A DNA stretch of 64,000 nucleotides from Prorocentrum cordatum (GCA_963575745.1 CAUYUJ010013814.1:174501-238500); one strand, 5' to 3'. Numbered from the stretch's first letter, positions 53,640-64,000 are shown. Notes: generated from the sequence alone by a model not told the origin. A program made the numbers and translations.

Positions 53640-55060
53640 CTACCTGCCGCGCTCATGTTTTCGATATCCGCGAGGCCCTCTTTCGAGGACTTGAGTAGGC
53701 CTTGACCTTGGCGAGGCTCAGCAGGGGGAAGTGTCCTTCGTGAACATCTCTCCAGATGTAGGCGGCGGAAGCCGGCCCGTCGAGGGCGGAGTGCGGGAGG
53801 CCGGTGCCCTCCATGAGGGCCGCGCAGTCCACTTTCGCAGCGAACATATCAATGCTGGCCCCTGCCTGCGTGAGACCTCGCAGCAGTACAACATGCTCGC
53901 CCAATCCAGGCGGCTGGAACGGGGAACCTGGAAAATTGCCGAATCTAGCCCCCCTTGTGGGTCTCTAGGTGCGTGAGATGATCCCCCCCCTCCCAATCCC
54001 CCCTCCCAGGGACCCCAAACCGGCAATTCGACGCCCCCCCCCTCGCCGAGCGCGACCCCGGACCGAACGCGCCACGGGGGAGCGGAGGGCTCCAAAACTT
54101 GCCAAGAAGGCACCATAACGCTCCCCAGACGGTCACAGGGGGCCACGATTCACCGAAATATCGCCCTGGACGCCCACGATGGCCTCCAGGCGGCCTCCGA
54201 AGCTGCCAAGACTCCCCAAAAGGCCCCCAAGATGCGCCCCAAGAGGGCCCCCAAAAACAGAAATCGCCCCAGTCCCTTCGAAAACGAAAATGTTTCGCAT
54301 GCTCGCCCATTCGGTTTTCACAACGTCCCAAGCGGGCAAAGAAACCTTCAATGCACCCCCCAGACCGCCAAATGAGCCCCCAAGACGGGTCGAAGAGGGT
54401 CCAACAACAGCCCCCGAAGCTTCCAAGACAGCCCAAGAGGGCCCCCAGACGGCTCCAAGATGGAACTAAAAGAACGCCGTTTCGAGCCTTCGGCCCCAAG
54501 ACGCCCCCAGCCTGCCCCAAGAACAGCCCGAGGGGCCCTGGGGGCCTCCCCAAGGAAACCTCAAAGGCCTCCAAGAAGCCCCCAGGAAGCCCCCAAGAGG
54601 CCCCCAAACTTGGCCCAAGATGCCTCGAGGAGGCCGGCTATGGCCTGCAGACAGGCAGAGATGCCACCAAAAGGCAACAAAAAGAGCACCAAGAGGTACG
54701 ATAACAGCAACGAAGCAACAGGAACGACGTCGAACGCCGTGTCACGATTCGCACAAGCCTCGTGACATGCAGTCCTGGAGGCGCAGTAGTTCATATAAGG
54801 GTCGGCGCACGCGGCGCAAGCCTAGAATCTAGCCCGCCTGAAAACGCCACCAGGGTCGGCATCGACAGCGGCCCAGCCGGCGCGGGCCCCTCCAGAGCCC
54901 GAGAACCCCGGTCCAAAACAACCCCAGTCGAGCAACATGTCGTCGTCGCTCTCGAAAACAAAATGTTCGATGCTGCCCGTGACATCAAGGAATTCCAGCT
55001 GCTCGCCCATAATGGGAGGGGCCCTGGGTGCCGGGGCAGGCATCCATAGCCTGGCAGACA
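53640..55060 (-). pseudogene. LINE 2 RNase H domain split by an insertion
   Basis: The first half (DMLLDWGCFGPGFSGSGGAR, AGWAAVDADPGG; 54.96-54.83 kb) resembles the DGS...RAGWA start of LINE RNase H. The second half (EHVVLLRGLTQAGASIDMFA, AKVDCAALMEG, LLSLAKVKAYSS; 53.90-53.67 kb) resembles the E...L..A....DC....V..... KVKAH end. Between them (about 53.97-54.8 kb) is a block of CCCCAAGAGG/CCCCCAAG repeats. The C-terminal remainder runs to about 53.0 kb. Confidence 0.5.
54060..54800. repeat. CCCCAAGAGGCCCC repeat block inserted in RNase H
   Basis: Irregular 10-20 bp units such as GCCCCCAAGA and CCCCAAGAC over about 700 bp; same motif family, opposite orientation, as at 25.4 and 44.0 kb. The plus-strand Pro/Lys-rich frame here is an artefact. 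Confidence 0.7.
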
Positions 55061-55239
55061 AGGGTCGCGTGGACCTGCTGCCAGGGCTTCCACGCTTAAA
55101 TTAAACCATCGTCGATTCGCTCTCCCCTCTCCTGGTCATTGGCGCTGCGCCCCCGCGCGCGGTGCCGCGCCGCTTCTGTGGCAAATTTGACGGGCTGCGC
55201 AACGGCGAGACCAGGTAGCCCCAGCTGTGGAGCTTCGCA

Positions 55240-56660
55240 GAGGTCACGTTGACACCGCAACAAAAACCTGACGGACCAGGTGCCCGCGAAGGCTGGGGCG
55301 TCTCGAGTTCCCCGGGAAGGTCCGAGGTGGGCGAGCCCAGAGCCCCGAGGATTGCATCTCCAGCCCCTGCTCCGAGAACTCCCTGTTGCCCAGGAGACGC
55401 CCTTTGTCCCTGACGGACTCCAGCACAGCGGCTCTGGGCCCCCCCAGGAAGGCAGCTTTGATGGCGTGCGGCGGGGCCCCCGGTGAGGAGCATATCAAAT
55501 CCATTGGGCCAGCGCACCCTCGCAGGGTAGGCGAAAACCCTCGAGGCATTCTGGAGCATGCAGAGCACGCCCCGAGAACACCGAAGCTCTTCTTGGCCCA
55601 GCTTGCTTTCTGGTGGAGGCTGTCGAACCTGTATTTGGCAATGTTGAAGGCCCTGCTGAGTTCCTCGGGGGAGAGGCCGTCGTGGGCCTCCAGGACGTCA
55701 CTGGTGGCCACCCACCACTCTCTGCAATGCCGGGCGAGGCTGGCCGAGGCGTGGCCGATGGGGCCCTTTTCTGGATCCAAAGACCAGGCCAGCTGCGCGC
55801 TGGCTCCTGGCGAGGAGAGACCTAGCGCCGCAGCTCCGTGACGTCGCAACTGTTGGATCTCTCCTGGGGACCACTATGTGCTGTCTTCCCCGCAGGTCAA
55901 GCCTGGCTTCACCCCGCAAAAGAACAGCTTGGTCTTCTTTCTTAAGCCCCGCGAGGCATGAGATGTTGACCAGGCGGCTCTTGGCTTTCCGACATCTGGC
56001 CTTCCCCTTGACCAAGACCTCGGGCTGGGCGCGGGCCTTGCCTGGCGCAAAGTCAACTCCAAGATTGATGGCCGCTGGCTCCTCCATCGGGGCCTGCGTA
56101 GACACCTAAATTGGTAGTGGCACGACAGAGGAGCAGCTCTGAGTTGCCAGTCATGGCAAACTTGTCCACGACAAATGGAAGGTTGAGCTTCGTGGTCATG
56201 CGGTCCACTAGATGCGCCACTGCTTGCCGCGTCGTCGCGATGAGTGGGAGCATGCCAGGGCACCTGCGATTGAAGCTGAAGCCGTTTATATGGATGTCCA
56301 GCGAAGGGCCCAAGTCCGTTGGGAAGGTCGAGACTACTGGCAGCATGCGGCACTTAATCTCGAAAGTGGATGTGCCCGAACCTGCCGCGATGCCCTTCCG
56401 CGGGAAAATGCACGCTGAGGCCTGGCCAGCCAGGGCGAGAATCCTCGGCCACAAGCACGACGCCAATGCAAACAGAAAGGCAGCAAAAAGGAATCGAACG
56501 ATTCGGCCGCCGAGCCTAGCCTTTCGTGTTCGACGTGCCCATGGCGCTGGCGGAGGCCCTCCACGACGCTGATGATGCGCCCCCCTCCTAGGTTCTAGGT
56601 GCGCTGCGCCCCCATCTGATCGATAGCATCCAGGCCCCGTCCGTTCACGAGACCGGAGGG
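55240..56660 (-). pseudogene. LINE 2 reverse transcriptase and thumb
   Basis: RT piece: PRKGIAAGSGTSTFEIKC, then PTDLGPSLDIHINGFSFN, then NLPFVVDKFAMTGNSELLLC. By alignment with LINE RTs the position of the Y-x-D-D box is occupied by DIHINGFS, so the enzyme looks dead. The thumb continues in other frames: INLGVDFAPGKARAQPEVLV, then LRRHGAAALGLSSPGASAQL and AWSLDPEKGPIGHASASLAR. Confidence 0.6.
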
Positions 56661-57989
56661 ATTCAGCGCCCTTGTTGGGCTTGCGGAACAGGGGGGCCAT
56701 CAGGGCCTGCATCCGCGCGAGGCAATTGCCTGCCAGCCTGATCAGCGCAAGATCTCTAGGGCGCCGTCAGAGAGCGCCGCGAAATGCCTGGGATGGACGC
56801 CGTCGACGGCGATGGCGCGGGTCTGGAATGAGAAAGAAAGGCCGCGGAGCTCCGAGACGGTCGGCGCTCTCGGGATCGGCGCGGAAGGCCAACGGCGAGG
56901 AGGCGGCCTTCTCATGGCCCCCGCGCTCCACGATTGAGAGCAGACGCGCCCCTGCTCCCCCGGGGCCGCAGTCGCTGCAGTCGGGCAGCTGGCGGGGGAT
57001 CTATCCTCGCAGGCATGGTAAATCTCCTCGCGGCAGTCCTCTGCAACTCCGGTGTGCGCATGGGCCCGCTTGGCCCCTCCCTCTAGCGCCCAGTCGCGCC
57101 GCGCCTCCCAGCTGTCTCTGGCTGCTTATTATCCAAAGGGTGGTGGGTGAAAGAGATGTCCAGGGCCTCCTGGCCCAGCTGGTCGAGGCCCTGGATGAGA
57201 CTGGCGCTGTCGAGCCCGAAATGCTAGTGCAGAGCCCAGCTTCGATCCCCAAAAAGGTACTCCTGCTGGTCCGCGGTGGCGAGCTCTGTGCCCGCGGGCC
57301 CCTTCGAAGCCCTCTGGAGCACCCCGGAGAGAATATTGAAGTAGTTATCTCCCCAAGTCCTGCCAGCGCGGAGCAGCGCGACGACCCCCGGGCATCGCTG
57401 CCACTGCAAGTCTCGAAAAGTGGACTTGGCGCGGGGCAGATCGGCCGCCTGCAGCCAGGGGGGGGGGGGCACTGGAACTCGCGCGCTACTCCCCCTGCCC
57501 CCCCGCTCTGGATACGTCTGAAAGATGCCGCATAACTCACCCCGGGCCAGATTATGTCACTCCTTCATGGCGGAGCCCAGGGCCTCTTGAACCTTCTGGG
57601 AGTCCTCGTCAGAACTCGGGGCCACGTAACCCTCGTCATTGGGGCCCGCGGAGTCGCCCGGGACACCATCTATGGAGCCCTCGAGGCACCCGTGCACATG
57701 CGCTCTGGGTCGGGGCCCCGCGGGGAGAACCGCAGGGGGCCGCTGTCTTTGAACGAGACGCGATTCCTTCTTATCCGGTGGAGAAGCTTCCAAGTTCAAA
57801 TACACAGGCCTGCGCGGAGCGAGCTGCGCCTCCAAGTCCGCGACGCTGTCGGCCACGGCATGCTGGTGGGCAGAGGACAATGCGACGAATGGCAGCACTT
57901 CCCGGTGTCCCCAGCGACGCATGTAACAGGGGGTGAGAGGATGATGGCCTGACCCTTGTACTTCCGCTGAGGTAGGGCTGTTTCCACTA

Positions 57990-59480
57990 CGTGGGGCTCC
58001 AGGTTGCGGCCCCCGCCAGAGACGAATGACAGCCCGTGGGCCGGGATGTGGGGCTCCAGGGCCTGGGCGGGCGCGGTGTTTCCCTGCTTGGACCTGCAGT
58101 GTCCCGCCAGCAGTTGGATTGCAGGGCCACGACACCTAGGTCCTTCGGGCGGATGTAGATGCTCAAAATGCGGGAGGGCCAAGCCGCCGACTCTGCCAGC
58201 TGCCGCGCGCCCAGGTACCCTCGCACCATGATGTGGCAAAACCTGCTGACATGCCTGCGCGTGCGCGGTGACCCACCGTCTAAAAGGAGCACCAGCCTTC
58301 CTCCGCAGGGGGCTGCTTCACCTCGATGATGCGCTCTGCTGCGAGCACGTGCTCTTGTACAAAAACAATGCGAGACTGGCTGGCTCGGATGAGCCGCTTG
58401 GCCAGGCCCCATCTCGAACCGCTGGCCGCCACGATGGTGAGGCCAGCCTTGAGGGGGCCAGCTTTGACTTGCTCTCGTGATGGGTCGCATTGCACAACAA
58501 ATAACCACCGCTGAGGCGATCCTGCTGGGACTCCTGCTTATTTGTTTGCTGGTCGCGCCCGCTGGGCCGTCGCCCTTGTCGTCGCCAGGCCCCTTGCCAC
58601 GGCGGCATGAATCGGCTGGCGGCTGGGCTGGGTCGGGCGCCGCCCACGCTGCGGCGGCCCCCGCGGGCGGGGCGGTTGGGGTCGCTGGCGCAACCGCACC
58701 TGGGGCTCCGACGCCGTCGATGACCATCTCCTGCTGCTGGCCCTGCTGCGCCGCGGCCTGTTGTTGCTGCACCTGCTGCACCTTCCGGATGGTGGTGACC
58801 AGCGTATGGATCGGGCTCTTCAGGGCTGTGGCCTCCGCTGCCGTGATCTTCGTCGCGAAGGCGCTGAACTCCGCGAGGACCGTGCCTGCTGGGCAAGTCG
58901 CGTTCTGTGACGAAGGCGCAGCCGAGTCGATTGCTGGCGGAAGCTGCTTCATGACCTCGGCATGCTCGGCTATCCTTTGCTGGCGCTCCTTGACGCTGCC
59001 CCCCCCGTCGAGATCTGGGTCTCGAGGTCGACAATGTGGCGGCGGAGCTTCACGATCTTGTCCCTGTGCAGGACAATGTTGTGCTCATGCTTGGACCGGG
59101 CCGTCTAGACTTGTAGCAGCTTCTGGCTCGCGGCCTTCCAGAGCTGCTGGGGAACCTTGTTGCCGTCGCGTTCGTCGCGGAGGACGTCAAGAGCATTCTC
59201 GAGCTTCTGCCTCGCTGGGGATATTCCGCCCGCGCCTTCAGCCTCCTTCTTCGCGTCGACAACGCATTGAGGAGGTTCTGGCACTGGGTGATGTGCTGGC
59301 CGAGTTGCGGCCCATGCTGCTGCCGCGGCGGGATTCCCTGGTCCTCGTCGCCTGGGCCCCCCATGGATGCATGCTGGCCGCGGGGAGGTGGGGGGCGGAA
59401 GCTTACCCTGCCAATGAGCGCCACACATGCGACAGAAGCTGAGCCGAAAGTGGTTTGTGGCCAGGCAGAACTTGCACTTC
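57990..59480 (-). pseudogene. LINE 2 ORF1 (zinc finger plus helical/Gln-rich region)
   Basis: The zinc finger CKFCLATNHFRLSFCRMCGA lies at 59417-59476. It is followed by helical pieces (VVDAKKEAEGAGGISPARQK, LENALDVLRDERDGNKVPQQ), then AEFSAFATKITAAEATALKS and a Gln/Ala-rich stretch (VQQVQQQQAAAQQGQQQ). This is a plausible nucleic-acid chaperone for a LINE. Frame changes occur near 59.1 and 58.6 kb. Confidence 0.6.
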
Positions 59481-59827
59481 CTCGACTGAGACTGCTGAGC
59501 CTGCTGCGCGGGGCTCGGCTAAGACTGCTGGTGCGGTCCTGGGGAACGGGTGGAGACCTGCGGGGATCAACGTTATGTGAAAATCTTGACGTCGGGGGGG
59601 TTTGGGTCCTGTGCCATCCTCAGGGTGGTCATCGCTCGAACGTCCATTCCCCGTGCACTTTTAGGTTTCGTGTGTTTGTTTTGTCGAATGATGGCCCGAG
59701 ATGCTCCTCGATGGTCCCCGCCACAATAAGATGCATACGTCCGAGCGATGCCAAGCAAAGTCTCAGAACCTGCAGAGCGCACCGGCCATCGGGAGGTCCG
59801 AAACAGCTCGCCAGGGCTTGAAACAGG

Positions 59828-59849
59828 CCTAAGCCAAAATGACTACGGA
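59828..59849 (-). other. Relic dinoflagellate spliced-leader sequence
   Basis: On the minus strand 19 of 22 bases match the conserved dinoflagellate spliced leader, with the core CATTTTGGCT intact; the three differences are all transitions. A uniform-base estimate gives about 0.0003 expected matches this good on both strands of the window. Such relics arise when trans-spliced mRNAs are copied back into the genome. It lies 0.29 kb inside EF1-gamma intron 1 and about 0.35 kb upstream of LINE 2 ORF1, same strand. A short frame (MHLIVAGTIEEHLGPSFDKT..) lies between. Confidence 0.75.
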
Positions 59850-59857
59850 ACCTCCCT

Positions 59858-60112
59858 CCGACTCCCTCCCTCCCTCCCCACCGCCCTCCCTCCCGCCATC
59901 CCTCCCTCCCTCCCTCGCTCCCTCCCTCCCTGCTCCCTCCCTCCCTCCTCCTGCTCTTCCTCCTGTTTTTGCTGATGCTGCTGCCGCTGCTCCTCCTCCT
60001 CCGCCTTTTCCTTCTCCTCCTCCTCCTCCTCCTCCTCCTCGTCCTCCTCGTCCTCCTCGTCCTCCTCCTCCTCCTCCTCCTCCTCCTCCTCCTCCTCCTC
60101 CTTGAGAGGGTG
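59858..60112. repeat. CCTCCCT and (CCT)n tracts beside exon 1
   Basis: CCTCCCTCCCT (59858-59950) then CTCCTC triplets (59990-60110). On the sense strand this is a (GAG)n purine tract starting about 27 nt after the exon 1 donor. Confidence 0.95.
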
Positions 60113-60138
60113 CGCCACTTGGGGGAGCCCAGAGGCAC

Positions 60139-60219
60139 CGGGATCTTCCCGGTCTGGGCCGCCGCGGCGCCCGCGGGGGTCTCGACCTCGAGCCCGACGT
60201 ACTTGGCGGCGATCAGGGC
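60139..60219 (-). CDS. EEF1G: Elongation factor 1-gamma, exon 1 of those in the window (GST-N domain)
   Basis: Exactly 27 codons: ALIAAKYVGLEVETPAGAAA then AQTGKIP. ALIAA.Y.G is the conserved N-terminal helix of eEF1B-gamma, and GKIP leads straight into VLETP of exon 2. The acceptor is CGCGAG|GCC and the donor ATCCCG|GTGCCT. The stretch between the helix and GKIP is shorter than in most relatives (the usual T.EF...NP part is missing), which could mean a missed small exon or a real deletion. The start-codon exon (typically about 15-20 codons) was not found in 60.2-64 kb and probably lies further right. Confidence 0.8.
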
Positions 60220-62720
60220 CTCGCGTTCGAGGCGAGGGGACAAATCGAGGAGATCAATCCTAATCCTCCTCGATCGAGGCTTTGCGCCGCGGGATAAGCT
60301 CGAGATTCGAGGTCTGGGGAAATTGCGGTAGGTTCTCGGCAATTTTTCTAGCCTCGGGATTCGTTCCAACGTCTGCGCCTCGCCAGGAGCGATCCAAAGA
60401 TGCCCAAATCGTCCCGAACGGCCGCTGGAGATTCGAGCTATGATTCGAAAGCCAAAAGGGTAGCGTCAGATGGGATAGGCTTCAAGGTGGGACGCATCGG
60501 CCCCCGATCCTCGATCCTCGATGGCTCCCCACTCCTCGCTCTCCGCGACCGCTCCTCCCTCTTCCCTCCTCCCTGTCACTCGATCCTGGATCGTTCCCCC
60601 CTCTTCCCATGATCAATCAGAATCGCGAGGGAGGACCAAGCAAAACCGAAACGGGAAATCGGTCAAACCGGGCCGCGCTGGCACGGAGCTGGAACCAGAG
60701 CAAACTGGCCGCTCCAGGATGCATAACAGCGCCATCTAGGCAGCGTTATTCCTGCCCGCCGTCACCCAATAGCTATTCCTCCTGATGTGCTAGTTTTGCA
60801 TGGTAACCTGCGTGGGCTCCAAACACTGTGCGTCTAGCAATACATGTGCTGCAATATATGTGATGCCATGTAGGTTGTGCGCTGTGCACTCTATGTAGTG
60901 CCCTCTACGTGGTGCAATTCACCCCGCCGAGCTTGAAATTGTCAGTTCCACTGCTTGCGGAAATCTTCCCACACACCCACCCGCAACTTGGCTTGCAGAA
61001 CCCATGCGGCGGCGATTGCGATGACTGCTCGGCGCTGGCTGGCACATCGCCGCGGCCGCGGTTGCGCGCATGCTCGCGCGCGAAGCGTCAAGGTGGTTTG
61101 GCGCGACCGACGCGGCCGCGGTGGCGCTGTGCCCAGAGGGCGTTTCAGCGCGAATCGGCGAGTTGAGCGGGCGCGGTATCATGGCAGCGTCGACAACGGC
61201 AGACGCGATGATGGGGGTAGCGATGCTGGTGACGATGATGACAACGACGACGGCAAGGCAAATGACGACGCCGATGCTGATCACGCCGACGACGATGACG
61301 GCGTCCTCGCGTCGGCGACGAAGGCTCTGGAAGCAGTTCGACATACGCGCGCGGCCGACGCGCGAGAGTGGCCCGCATGGTATCACTTGGCGCGGATCGC
61401 CCCCCCGCAGCAGGCGCGCAAGGGTGTCCGACTGGAATGAAAATGTTGACAGACCGATGGTGTTCTTCAGAGTTCGCAGGAGCGCGGGCGCAAGCAATTT
61501 TGAAACCAGCTGCTGCCAAACCAACTGTTTTTTTACATATTTATGGGACGCTCGATTACGAATTCCTTACGACGCCGCAGGTTGTTGAAAGGATTTCTGC
61601 ATGCGCGCGCCACGGCGCGCACGGGTGCACTTCGTCCAATTGTTCGCAAGGGGTTCTTACGACAGCACGCGCGCAGGGGAGTTCGAGCGATGCCGACATG
61701 GGCGCGCGAGGGGTCCGTTGGGTAGAAGTTGATCGAACTGTTGAAAAGCCAACGGTTTTCTCAAGAATCTGCAAGAGCGCGAGAGCACACTTTTGTTTGA
61801 CAAGCCTTGTTGGGAAGCCACGTTTTCTCCACATGCTTAGTGGGGCTTTCGTGTTATTCCCACCCGCGTCGCACCCGCGTCTTCTTCGCCCTCCTTATTG
61901 TCCTTTTCCTTCTCACGTGAGCGAGCGCTGACTACGCAAACGCGCGCGCGCACATGCGCGCGTGCGCACAAGCACGTCATATATACGCGCGCGGCGCGCG
62001 ACGCGCGCGCACTTTTTTCGCCGGCGGCGAGGCGGGGGCGGCGCGCGCCAGCGTTTGGCGACCTGGGGCCGAACGACAGACTGGCCGGCACGCAAGAAAA
62101 AGAAAACGAGACAGACAGGGCGGCCGCCGAGGACAGGAGACGGCGGAGGGCACTCAGACGTGGAGGAGTTTCACCCCATTCGCGCCGGCGCGGCCTGCAG
62201 CGGCAGCGGGGGCCGCGGCGGCAGCCGGGCCGCGGCGCTGGTGCATCCGCGGACGCTGCCGACGCTCAGTGCGCGGTAGAGCAGGTCGTGGACAATGCAA
62301 ACGCCTAGTCAAGGGGCGACGAGGTAGCACAAGTGGAAGCGATAGTGGATAATGGAGCTCAGGCTTCAGACTGCTAACGGCGCAATGCTGCACCCGCTGG
62401 GTGTCAGGCCGGGGCGGCGCGCCCTAGCGCAGCGTCCGCCGGCTCGGCCGCCAGGAGGTCTGCGCGCCAGGAGCGGCAGCGAGCGGCGCCATGGCTGCGC
62501 GCGAAGGGAGGGAGGGAAACGCGCGGGGGAGGGATGGGGGGGGGCGCGGGAGGAGAGCGCCCCGCCCGCAGGGAACCCCCAGCAGGCGGGGCGGCGGCGT
62601 CCCGCTGCCCAGCGCCGTCGGCGCCGGTGCCAGGCCTCGGGGGCACCGCCGTCGCGCAGCGCCAGCGCGTGGATCTGCGCAGCCGGGGGAACGCGCACGC
62701 GCACGCAGACACGCAGACAC
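60220..62720. other. No clear gene; GAC-rich and CG-rich low complexity
   Basis: 60.22-60.95 kb: unique sequence with CGATCCTCGAT repeats. 61.19-61.33 kb: GAC/GAT-rich. 61.44-61.88 kb: two loosely similar blocks of about 250 bp (GTTCGCAGGAGCGCGGGCGC / ATCTGCAAGAGCGCGAGAGC) with a third hint at 62.93-63.07 kb. 61.92-62.7 kb: CG-rich with long but motif-free frames. I looked here for the EF1-gamma start exon without success. Confidence 0.6.
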
Positions 62721-62722
62721 GC

Positions 62723-62895
<173 letters not shown>

Positions 62896-63394
62896 CACAC
62901 ACAAACAAAACATATGGCTCTCTTCCCAGAACTTCATTCCCAGAAAGGTTTTTCCCGGTCCACGCGAACGCGCGCGCTTGTTTCGTGGGGTTATGTTATT
63001 TCCCAGCATGTTTGGTGGGGTTATGGTTTGCTTCTCTCCCGCGTCCCACCCGCGACGCTCGCGCGCGCGCCGCGCCTCCCCCCTCCTTCTCTTCTCCTCC
63101 TTGTCCTCTCCTCGCCCGCGCGCGACGCATGCGCGGCGCGCGCGTGATGCGCGCGTCTTCATGCAGCCGCGCGCGCGCGCACTCGCGCGCGCGCCGCGCA
63201 GAACCGGCGCGCGCTCGGACTATATCACGCACCCACACTGAGACGCGCGCCCGCCTACAGCCGCACACACATCACACGCGTGCACAAGCCGCATAATACA
63301 TAAAACGCGCACGCGTGCACGCGCGCGCACGCGCGCGCCCGCATGGAGACGCGCGCCCACCCACAGCCGCACGCGCGACGAGGGTGCGCCGCTG

Positions 63395-63650
63395 GATCTC
63401 CCCAAAGGGGGGGGGGTTAGGACCCCCTCTCCCCCCCCTTCCCCGATCCGTCGTCGGGGACCCCCCCTTCCCTCCCCCCCTTCCCCGATCCGTCGTCGGG
63501 GACCCCCCCCCCTTTCCCCGGTCCGTCGTCGCCCCCCCCCCCCCCGTCCCCCCCCCCTTTCCAAAAAGGAAGGGGGAGGGGGGGGGGGGTCCGAACCCCC
63601 CCTCCTCCCCCTCTTTCGCCGCGCCGCCCCCTGACTCCGGAACCCGACCC
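63395..63650. repeat. Poly-C/G blocks with GATCCGTCGTCGGGGACC repeats
   Basis: Three tandem copies of CCCCGATCCGTCGTCGGGGA (near 63440, 63482 and a variant near 63515) between long C and G runs. Confidence 0.9.
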
Positions 63651-63654
63651 CCGC

Positions 63655-64000
63655 TCCCCTACCCCTAGTCCTCACCCTAACCCAATCCCCTAATCCGAAC
63701 CCCAACCACTAACCCCAGCCCCATACATTACTCACTACTCATAACTCACTACCCACTATTTACCACTCGCTTTCGCTACTCATTTCTCACTACCCCCTAC
63801 TCAAGACTCAATACTCACTATCCACTATTCACTACCCACCACCCACTACTCGCTACTCACTACTCCCTACTCACTACTCCCTCCTCCCTACTCATTACTC
63901 ACTACTCACTCTTCACTACCCACTACTCAATACTCACTACTCACTAAGCACTACTCGCTACTCCCTACTCGCTCTTCACTAATCACTACTCATTACCCAC
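63655..64000. repeat. Degenerate telomere-like stretch and CACTACT repeats at window end
   Basis: 63655-63720 has CCCTAACCC/CCCCTAATCC-type units. From 63725 to the end the sequence is 7-10 bp CTCACTA/CTACTCA repeats. The array continues past the window. Confidence 0.9.

Larger units (their letters stand above)
53000..59520 (-). mobile_element. LINE retrotransposon 2 with zinc-finger ORF1, in EF1-gamma intron 1
   Basis: Minus-strand order: CCHC-type finger ORF1 (59.5-58.0 kb), a long degraded middle (58-56.7 kb), RT (56.5-56.05 kb), post-RT thumb (55.9-55.2 kb), RNase H start (55.0-54.85 kb), an insert, RNase H end and C-terminal part (53.95-53.0 kb). Broken in many places. It is preceded 0.35 kb upstream on the same strand by a spliced-leader relic, which may mark the 5' end of the RNA that was reverse-transcribed. 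Confidence 0.7.

Overview
The window looks like nuclear DNA of a dinoflagellate. Four things point there: (i) dispersed short exons with AG|G-type splice borders and very large introns; (ii) a decayed copy of the dinoflagellate spliced leader (19 of 22 bases) at 59.83 kb; (iii) Ty1/copia, LINE and DIRS/Ty3-like coding remnants in a GC-rich, low-complexity-rich background; (iv) almost no intact genes. It is not bacterial: no operons, ribosome-binding sites or CRISPR arrays were seen.

The one gene recognised with confidence is translation elongation factor 1-gamma (eEF1B-gamma), on the minus strand. Five exons of its GST-like half lie in the right order at 60.2, 51.6, 17.3, 16.8 and 7.0 kb. They join codon-perfectly but are separated by introns of about 8.5, 34.2, 0.36 and 9.7 kb. 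The first (start-codon) exon should lie to the right of the window, and the conserved C-terminal EF1G domain was not found. Left of exon 5, in the same frame, an open frame of almost 1,500 codons continues to 2.77 kb. It contains a 76-residue ubiquitin-like domain and two Cys-rich segments.

The introns are full of mobile DNA, nearly all of it in the same (minus) orientation as the gene. Intron 1 (51.7-60.1 kb) holds a LINE with a zinc-finger ORF1, a damaged RT and an RNase H domain split by an insertion. Intron 2 (17.3-51.5 kb) holds a second LINE (18.1-22.9 kb) and a probable giant Ty1/copia element (25.5-50.9 kb): LTR-like ends, then gag, protease, integrase, RT and RNase H from 49.8 to 40.5 kb. 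Downstream of pol there is a long extra coding region with an RNA 2'-phosphotransferase-like (KptA/Tpt1) domain. That region is interrupted by a 5.65-kb terminal-inverted-repeat element with a perfect 8-bp target duplication, which itself contains a 4.3-kb inverted-repeat element carrying a 1.75-kb palindromic array of 28-bp repeats. A related 1.07-kb copy at 23.7 kb shows the structure before the nested insertion. Intron 4 holds an RT/RNase H element (11.4-16.1 kb), a 150-184-bp satellite, a perfect hairpin and a few exon-like segments of unknown origin.

The left end (1-2.4 kb) is a 122-bp satellite that varies by 9-bp steps. The right end (60.3-64 kb) is low-complexity DNA with a long CA tract, poly-C blocks and CACTACT-type repeats. 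Most retroelement frames are broken by stops or frameshifts, so coordinates for those pieces are approximate.
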